From Caryophanales bacterium (GTDB lineage: Bacteria > Bacillota_I > Bacilli_A > RFN20 > CAG-288): a stretch of 12,114 nucleotides of DNA. Made by a program: the position numbers and the translations under genes. Under the pieces are notes generated by a model that saw only the letters and a program-made list of their open reading frames with translations, was not told the DNA's origin and made no database searches. Positions within the stretch are counted from its first letter, which is position 1. Each line of letters begins with the position of its first letter. Positions 8,153 through 12,114 of this stretch are shown here, one piece after another. The DNA lies in the NCBI GenBank assembly GCA_021621525.1, contig JAJVUU010000051.1, positions 1-12,114 of the forward strand. The letters run 5' to 3'.

Positions 8153-8764
8153 TTATGCACCGGTTGCTGAAGTGGTGGCAGTCCTGGTGACTGGATAGAA
8201 TGCCGAAGCCTGACCTACATAGAAGAGCGTACTCACTCTCGGGTCAAGCTGGTTGATGATCCTGTCACTCAGGTTCGTATTTGCAAGCTCGTTCTTGTAG
8301 TTCTGAAGTTCATCCCTGAGCTGCTGTGTCCACTGAGCGTTGATGAGGTCTCTAGTGGCCTGGTTCTCCTTGATGATTTCAGCCTTGAGCTGGCAGCAGC
8401 ATTGCTCCATCTGGGCCTGCTGGTCCTTGAAGCCGAGAAGCGTATCGAACCTGTTCTGGGCAATCTGCATGTTCGTGTCATATCCCGACTTCAGTGTCTG
8501 GATCTGGCTTTCATAGCCCATCTTCATAGATTCCGCCTTTGCCTCGAGGACATCCCTCTGCGTATCAGCAGAAGTCTTCAGGACGTCCCTGTCGGTGCTT
8601 CCTGCGTTGGACCCGTTACCGAATAGTCCGCCGTTCCCACCGCCAAAGCCGTAAAGCAGTGCGATGAGGACGAGGAAACCGAACCATCCGCCACCGAAGC
8701 CGTCCATCCCGTTGTTGTCGGAGACCGCCTTGATGTCACTCAAAGAATATCCGTTAGTATCCAT
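8153..8764 (-). CDS. 203-aa membrane-anchored protein with Cys-Cys-Cys motif
   Basis: The ATG at 8764 has AAAGGA ten bases upstream. The order of segments is: a short head with YSLSDIKAVSDNNG (6-19), a Gly-rich hydrophobic segment (about 22-50; WFGFLVLIALLYGFGGG looks like one transmembrane helix), a long Gln/Lys/Glu-rich helical region (57-120) with heptad-like spacing, CCC at 122-124, further helix to about 165, and a short C-terminal tail (PRVSTLFYVGQASAFYP). The same plan (a 'SxxDIxAV' head, a Gly/Trp/Asn-rich transmembrane region and a central CCC before a helical tail) is one I recall from many small proteins near capsid and tail genes of gut Bacillota phages, with no established function. 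Membrane insertion during DNA entry or virion attachment is conjecture. Confidence 0.88.
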   Translation of the reverse strand: MDTNGYSLSDIKAVSDNNGMDGFGGGWFGFLVLIALLYGFGGGNGGLFGNGSNAGSTDRDVLKTSADTQRDVLEAKAESMKMGYESQIQTLKSGYDTNMQIAQNRFDTLLGFKDQQAQMEQCCCQLKAEIIKENQATRDLINAQWTQQLRDELQNYKNELANTNLSDRIINQLDPRVSTLFYVGQASAFYPVTRTATTSATGA

Positions 8765-8828
8765 AGTTAAAAATTCCTTTCACTCTCGTATGTGTGATTT
8801 ATTTAATGCCCCGTGCCGACTCGCGGAA

Positions 8829-9101
8829 CTAAAACCACCTATCCTTGTTGCTCTTGGGCATGGCCTTCGATTTCCGAATCGCATTTATCTCTTCTTCGGA
8901 AATGTCTATGTTAAAGAAACCCTTTGCGGTGTCCTTCAGGGAATCAAGCTGCCTGTCAGTGATTCTCCCGCTTTGATACATTCCCTGTATCATTGCAAGC
9001 GGATTTCCGCCGTTCTTCATCATCTCGGCTATTGCCCTGTATTCGTTTGGCTTACGCGCCTTGAGAATGTTCATGAGCGCCTGTTGCTGTGGATTGGTCA
9101 T
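8829..9101 (-). CDS. Small 90-aa helical phage protein
   Basis: The ATG at 9101 (MTNPQQQALMNIL) follows AGGAGG about eleven bases upstream, so the longer in-frame reading is not used. The protein is helical, with Met, Gln and Asn in the first half (AEMMKNGGNPLAMIQGMYQS), then a basic C-terminus (RKSKAMPKSNKDRWF). It resembles in composition the short 'NGGNP-M' proteins found beside Cys-Cys-Cys proteins in gut phages; that is recalled resemblance and its function is unknown. Its first 50 bases overlap the end of the 159-aa gene in another frame, so its translation is probably coupled to that gene. Confidence 0.82.
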   Translation of the reverse strand: MTNPQQQALMNILKARKPNEYRAIAEMMKNGGNPLAMIQGMYQSGRITDRQLDSLKDTAKGFFNIDISEEEINAIRKSKAMPKSNKDRWF

Positions 9102-9531
9102 TGTCCTTTGCTCCTCCTGCGGATGACACTTTGTCTTCCAGTGCCCCGAGCCTTGCAATGATGGAATCTATCTTTCCCTCGATAGATCCACTTTGCCTTG
9201 ACGTCGGGTTTTCCATCGGGCTGAGTCCGAATGTTTGTATGCATGGCACTCCGTTCACGTACTTCTTGGAATAGAGACACATGTGTTCCTCGTCCAGGAA
9301 TACCATCGGAGTCCCGTCGCTTGGAGGCTGAGCCTGCTTCACGAGTTCGAAGTCGGATGTACGGATATAGGTGTTCCGACTAGCGTTTGCGGCATTCCCT
9401 GCACCCGTGTTCATCATGGATTCATAGGACTTTGAATACTGCTCCATGAGTGCTTTCTGCTCGGCTTCAAGCTGCTGCGGAGTCTTGGGAACGTTCTGCA
9501 TGAAATTCCCGAAAAAATATGGATATGGCAT
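9052..9531 (-). CDS. 159-aa phage protein with beta core and coiled-coil tail
   Basis: The ATG at 9531 has AAGGCGG seven bases upstream. The N-terminus is aromatic (MPYPYFFGNFMQNV). It is followed by a Gln/Glu-rich helix (17-40), a compact beta-type core (about 54-105; FELVKQAQPPSDGTPMVFLD, then CLYSKKYVNGV), a short probable coiled coil (SIEGKIDSIIARLGALEDKV, about 115-136) and a Ser/Ala/Thr-rich disordered end. This plan, with 'F-D-E-...-Y-K' strands followed by a coiled coil, recurs in small proteins preceding Cys-Cys-Cys proteins in gut Bacillota phages as I recall them. The function is unknown, and a trimeric virion accessory is plausible. It is first in the small-gene group after a terminator and a candidate promoter. 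Confidence 0.86.
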   Translation of the reverse strand: MPYPYFFGNFMQNVPKTPQQLEAEQKALMEQYSKSYESMMNTGAGNAANASRNTYIRTSDFELVKQAQPPSDGTPMVFLDEEHMCLYSKKYVNGVPCIQTFGLSPMENPTSRQSGSIEGKIDSIIARLGALEDKVSSAGGAKDNDQSTATGAHEHSQGA

Positions 9532-9569
9532 ATGTTTTCCGCCTTTCTCTTGTCGGGAATATGATAAAG

Positions 9570-9600
9570 AAAAAGGGGGTGTGTTTTTAAGTACACCCTC
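9570..9600 (-). terminator. Rho-independent terminator after the regulator gene
   Basis: On the minus strand GGGTGT (9598-9593) pairs with ACACCC (9582-9577) around a 10-base loop, followed by CC and TTTTT (9574-9570), then CTTT. It lies 62 bases after the stop of the helix-turn-helix gene and separates that gene from the structural genes. Confidence 0.72.
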
Positions 9601-9628
9601 TATACCAGTTATGTGCCATATTTGTCAC
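9599..9628 (-). promoter_or_regulatory. Candidate extended -10 promoter for the small-gene group
   Basis: On the minus strand TGGTATAGA gives an extended -10 (TG at 9607-9606, TATAGA at 9604-9599). It is 18 bases after GTGACA (9628-9623; five of six matches to TTGACA). The start point would fall inside the loop of the 9570-9600 hairpin, so new transcripts would lack its 5' arm and escape termination. The candidate comes from motif match only. Confidence 0.45.
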
Positions 9629-9661
9629 TTTTCCATACGCTGCGCATATCATTTTCTTGAA

Positions 9662-9994
9662 TCAAATCTCAGGATCAATCTTCTTGGCGATACACATTTT
9701 CTTGAAGGTAGCCTTAAGCTTCTTACTTACCTTCTTTGCCTGCTTCGAGGCAGTCCTTCTTTCTATCCCGACATCTTCCGCTATCTTCTCTATGGTCATG
9801 GCCTTCAGGAACTTGTCCTCGGCTATCCTTCTCTCCATGTCCGTAAGCAGTGTCTCGTCGATGATTTCCCTTGTCTCCGAGTTGATGAACAGGCCGATCG
9901 TGATTCCGTCCTCGATGGTCTTCCACCTGTTCCCGTTCTTTTCGTTCTCCTCATGGAGATACTCGTTAATGTACCTGAGCCTTGATTCCTCCAT
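9662..9994 (-). CDS. Sigma-region-4-like helix-turn-helix regulator, 110 aa
   Basis: The C-terminal half has a helix-turn-helix of the sigma-70 region 4 type (about residues 66-95): TIEKIAEDVGI, then ERRTASKQAKKVSKKL, where a recognition helix runs into a Lys-rich helix. The N-terminal half is acidic and helical with a short strand (ITIGLFINSETREIIDE). Small phage proteins of this shape include positive regulators of late genes and sigma-like factors; which type this is cannot be told. I chose the ATG at 9994 (MEESRLRYIN) with GGGGAG eleven bases upstream. A TTG three codons earlier is too close to that site. The start lies two bases after the stop of a 22-codon leader ORF, which suggests coupled translation. 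It has its own promoter and terminator and stands between the tail fibre and the structural genes. Confidence 0.85.
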   Translation of the reverse strand: MEESRLRYINEYLHEENEKNGNRWKTIEDGITIGLFINSETREIIDETLLTDMERRIAEDKFLKAMTIEKIAEDVGIERRTASKQAKKVSKKLKATFKKMCIAKKIDPEI

Positions 9995-9996
9995 GG

Positions 9997-10065
9997 TTAG
10001 CAAATCTCCCCTCTGCTCGAGATGAGTCTTCTTGCGACTGCCGACGATGAAAACTTAAAATCCAT
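9997..10065 (-). CDS. 22-aa leader ORF coupled to the regulator
   Basis: The ATG at 10065 follows AAGGAG with an eight-base spacer, a better ribosome site than that of the regulator itself. It reads MDFKFSSSAVARRLISSRGE then IC and stops with TAA (9999-9997), two bases before the regulator's ATG. The regulator's own Shine-Dalgarno lies inside this ORF. The peptide is basic and Ser-rich with no recognised family. A leader for translational coupling is the simplest reading. It may instead be an accidental ORF. Confidence 0.5.
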   Translation of the reverse strand: MDFKFSSSAVARRLISSRGEIC

Positions 10066-10128
10066 AATAAATGCTCCTTTCTTAAGTCTTTCATGTTTCT
10101 GTGACTGATGGTTGCTCTAAGTTTCTTC

Positions 10129-10157
10129 AGTATAAGAAATGCAATAACTCATTGCAA
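10129..10157 (-). promoter_or_regulatory. Sigma-70 type promoter for leader and regulator
   Basis: On the minus strand TTGCAA (10157-10152; four of six matches) and TATACT (10134-10129; five of six matches) are separated by exactly 17 bases. Transcription would start near 10122, leaving a leader of about 57 bases before the 22-codon ORF. The DNA just upstream is AT-rich. Confidence 0.68.
10140..10156 (-). promoter_or_regulatory. Operator-like inverted repeat over the -35 box
   Basis: TGCAAT (10156-10151) and ATTGCA (10145-10140) form a perfect 6-bp inverted repeat around a 5-base spacer, 17 bp in all. It covers the -35 box and most of the spacer of the regulator promoter, a position from which a bound dimer would block polymerase. 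The identity of the binding protein is unknown; autoregulation by the adjacent gene is a guess. Confidence 0.5.
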
Positions 10158-10222
10158 ATATTATTTTTCCGAATAGTTTTTCTGTTTAAGTTTTGACGAG
10201 TATCTTCAATCAATGTACTTTT

Positions 10223-10255
10223 TACCAGCTGGTACCAACTGGTAGTGAAGTGGTA
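10223..10255. repeat. Overlapping palindromes with a helically phased half-site
   Basis: TACCAGCTGGTA (10223-10234) is a perfect 12-bp palindrome. It shares its last two bases with TACCAACTGGTA (10233-10244), a palindrome with the same TACCA/TGGTA arms but an AC centre. A further TGGTA half-site ends at 10255. The GGTA elements therefore begin at 10231, 10241 and 10252, one helical turn apart. The cluster begins 66 bp upstream of the regulator promoter's -35 box, consistent with cooperative regulator binding. Confidence 0.55.
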
Positions 10256-10290
10256 GAAATTGCGAAGTAGAGCGCAGTTGTGCGAATTCT

Positions 10291-10353
10291 CACCCAAGTC
10301 CGACCCGTTGACTTTCCCCGGCGTTTCCCCAATTAGACCCGAAGGTGACCCAA
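10291..10353. repeat. Six C-run units at 11-bp period
   Basis: On the plus strand runs of three or four C begin at 10293, 10304, 10316, 10327, 10338 and 10349, with spacings of 11, 12, 11, 11 and 11. The units read CACCCAA, GACCCG, TTCCCC, TTCCCC, GACCCG and GACCCAA, so their flanks follow a mirror order. The region is not coding in any convincing frame. It resembles an iteron or activator-site array, and its role is unknown. Confidence 0.5.
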
Positions 10354-10368
10354 TTTTTTTGGGGCAAC

Positions 10369-10400
10369 GAAAAAGCACCCCTTGCGAGGTGGAGGTGCTT
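10369..10400 (-). terminator. Rho-independent terminator after the tail fibre
   Basis: On the minus strand AAGCACC... pairs GGTGCTT as a 7-bp outer stem (10400-10394 with 10379-10373), with a small inner CCT/AGG hairpin. It is followed by a T-run that begins within the stem's end (10374-10371) and then C. It starts ten bases after the fibre's TAG stop. Confidence 0.78.
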
Positions 10401-10410
10401 GCGAATGATT

Positions 10411-12114
10411 CTACTTCGCATAGAAAACGACATAGGATATGTACATATCGCCACCATCGTTTCGGATATAGGCGGTCTTTCCACTCCAACGGACACATGG
10501 TCTCCCATTCCTATTCTGAGAGCCAGCAAGGCTATCATCTCGATAGGCAGTGGCAACGACACTGATGACGTTACCGCTGACCGTGACTGCTTCTTCTTGG
10601 TCTTCTTTGACATAAATCAGTCCTGGAGAAATCTTGCATGATACGGTATTCGCAACGGCAGCAATCTTCTCATTGAGGACTTTTCCTTGATTGGCGGAAA
10701 GAGTGCTCGTTGTCGATGTGCTTGTGAGATTGTTGACAACTGAAGGAACTGACGGGATATCGGACTTGAGAGCAATCGTTCCCGCCTTGTTCTGCAAGGT
10801 CTGAACATATTTGCTAGCACCGACAAGGATTTCTCTGTCTGAAATGTTGAATCCCGTTGCTTCAGCGCCGTCAATAGGAAGGTAATTAGCATTGCCTTCT
10901 TTCTCCGTCAGCACAGGCGAGGCGTCAAAATCAGTGGTGTTGGAGTTGGAATAGTACTTGAAGGCACAGAAGTACATCTTGCCGTTGTAGCAGAGAAGGC
11001 CTGTGTCACGATAGTATGTCGAGGCTTCCGTTTCCTCATCGAAGTGGTAGCCATGGTCAAGGTAGTAGTCGATGAAGGCATTGCGAGAGAAATTGAGATT
11101 GAAGGTATCGCTTCCGAAGCGGACGTCTCTCGCACCCGTGATGGTATTCGCATAATCGGGATTGTTGGATTCCTGAATGGGAAGACCGCCGATTGTGCAG
11201 GCCTTCGGAGCGTAGAGAAGAGTTGTGCTTTGGACGTTCCCGTTGAACTTGCACCCATGGTCAACCTCGGTTGCAGTGAAGGACTTCACGGTCTGTTGGC
11301 CTATCGTCTTGTCGCTGATTGCGACTGCCCAGTCGTTCCAGCCTTCCCAGTTGTGATTTCGAAATGCGAGATATGGAGTCTGCTTCTTCCCATTTGCGTC
11401 ACACATCATGAGCGCCAACTGAGTTGAATAGCTGCGGTCATCGCTCAGGTTGTTGAATATATGCCACCAATTATAACCAAGGCCGCCAATTGAAGTGCCT
11501 AGTGATGTCTCTTTAGCAACTACTTTATCATCGCCGTTATTACTATAATCATCGGGGTTATAGGAGGTATCTCTTGGCATACTCAGTGAATTTGCCACCG
11601 AAGAATGGTCGGCTGAAAGGGCGGTGATGACGTTCTTGGCTGAAATTGAGCCTTCGGGGAATCCGTCACATGCTTCCATCTTCATTTCGACATTGACATA
11701 AAAGCCGTCATAGGCAACTCGAAGAACCTGTACGACGCCCCAAGTCTCACTGAGCATGACATAGAGGGAACCTACACCGTTCCCTTCGTCTTTCAATGCC
11801 CACAGAAGGTCGTTGGTAGTCTTCGTGATGTTCGTGAACGTGGTTTCTGTTAGCTCCTGATTTCCCGATGGATAAATCGAGATGATTTGTTGGCTGTTCA
11901 TGCCTCGGCCAATGCACTCAAAGACGATAGGCCTGTTTGCCCAGGGCTGCATTGCCGTGATTGTGGCAATCTTGCAGAATCGATATTTGCCGTTGCCATC
12001 GAAATTGTATTTCGGACTTGACGTAATGATTGACAGCTTTTCATCCAGTTTCCCGTCCGTCTCCCCTTTCGTGTACCTGTCGGCAACTGCGCTGTTAAGA
12101 TTGTTGATGGAGGA
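10411..12114 (-). CDS. Phage tail fibre, N-terminus beyond the window edge
   Basis: The frame is open from the window edge (12114) to the TAG at 10411, giving 567 residues with no start visible. An internal Met at 11952 is not the start, because the 54 residues before it are typical fibre sequence (SAVADRYTKGETDGKLDEKL). That YTK-E-D-K-L motif recurs in tail fibres and side-fibre proteins. At about 205-265 a block WWHIFNNLSDDRSYSTQLAL, then YLAFRNH and WNDWAVAIS, matches the knob-like fold seen in pyocin and phage fibres. At about 463-484 LTSTSTTSTLSANQGKVLNE is the well-known 'LSA-QGK-L' shaft or neck motif, followed by a C-terminal 70-residue domain rich in beta strands. It is the likely receptor-binding protein, trimeric and outside the virion. 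A terminator follows it. Confidence 0.93.
   Translation of the reverse strand, partial: SSINNLNSAVADRYTKGETDGKLDEKLSIITSSPKYNFDGNGKYRFCKIATITAMQPWANRPIVFECIGRGMNSQQIISIYPSGNQELTETTFTNITKTTNDLLWALKDEGNGVGSLYVMLSETWGVVQVLRVAYDGFYVNVEMKMEACDGFPEGSISAKNVITALSADHSSVANSLSMPRDTSYNPDDYSNNGDDKVVAKETSLGTSIGGLGYNWWHIFNNLSDDRSYSTQLALMMCDANGKKQTPYLAFRNHNWEGWNDWAVAISDKTIGQQTVKSFTATEVDHGCKFNGNVQSTTLLYAPKACTIGGLPIQESNNPDYANTITGARDVRFGSDTFNLNFSRNAFIDYYLDHGYHFDEETEASTYYRDTGLLCYNGKMYFCAFKYYSNSNTTDFDASPVLTEKEGNANYLPIDGAEATGFNISDREILVGASKYVQTLQNKAGTIALKSDIPSVPSVVNNLTSTSTTSTLSANQGKVLNEKIAAVANTVSCKISPGLIYVKEDQEEAVTVSGNVISVVATAYRDDSLAGSQNRNGRPCVRWSGKTAYIRNDGGDMYISYVVFYAK

Larger units (their letters stand above)
10066..10410. 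other. 345-base non-coding control region
   Basis: I see no convincing gene in this gap between the tail fibre and the regulator leader. From right to left it holds the fibre terminator, an array of six C-runs at 11-bp spacing, one copy of an 11-base inverted repeat whose partner lies at the fibre's stop codon, two overlapping palindromes with a half-site, an AT-rich stretch, and a promoter with an inverted repeat over its -35 box. A 42-codon ORF starting at 10094 has no ribosome site. Confidence 0.6.

Noticed and set aside
9969..10094. 42-codon ORF starting at 10094, overlapping the leader and the regulator start
   Set aside because: No Shine-Dalgarno precedes its ATG; the 22-codon ORF in another frame has a far better site.
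10127..10498. 123-codon minus-strand ORF across the fibre end and control region
   Set aside because: It overlaps the fibre in another frame, runs through a terminator and a promoter, and has no family resemblance.
1..12114. CRISPR array, insertion sequence, toxin-antitoxin pair or defence gene
   Set aside because: No repeat-spacer pattern, transposase, nuclease or toxin motif was seen on either strand.

Overview
The window reads as the late (virion structural) end of a tailed-phage genome or prophage. The likely host is a Bacillota-type gut bacterium. The evidence is a tail fibre, a 2049-residue virion-type giant protein, several small virion-type accessory proteins, dense one-strand packing, and strong AGGAGG-type ribosome binding sites. 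The host call is an inference from the Shine-Dalgarno strength and from family resemblance recalled from gut Bacillota phages. No terminase, portal, capsid, lysis or integrase gene is visible, so phage morphology and lifestyle cannot be settled here.

Layout, following transcription from right to left on the minus strand: a tail fibre cut off at the window edge (10411-12114) ends at a strong terminator (10369-10400). A 345-base gap without a recognisable gene (10066-10410) is packed with repeats and leads into a promoter (10129-10157). A 22-codon leader ORF (9997-10065) is followed by a small helix-turn-helix regulator (9662-9994). After a second terminator and a candidate promoter come three small genes: 159 aa (9052-9531), 90 aa (8829-9101, overlapping the previous gene by 50 bases) and a 203-aa membrane-anchored protein with a Cys-Cys-Cys motif (8153-8764). 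A 60-aa gene follows (7903-8085). A third terminator and a promoter with a consensus -10 box then precede a 469-aa protein (6333-7742) and the 2049-aa protein (143-6292).

The plus strand carries only a tRNA-His (2-78). It converges on the late operon and shares a bidirectional hairpin terminator (89-112) with it.

The most unusual part is the control region between the tail fibre and the regulator. It holds six C-runs spaced 11 bp apart whose flanking bases follow a mirror order, two overlapping 12-bp palindromes with a phased half-site, and an inverted repeat over the -35 box of the regulator's promoter. It looks like a multi-site switch for a phage regulator, possibly the adjacent helix-turn-helix protein. 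That link is inference.
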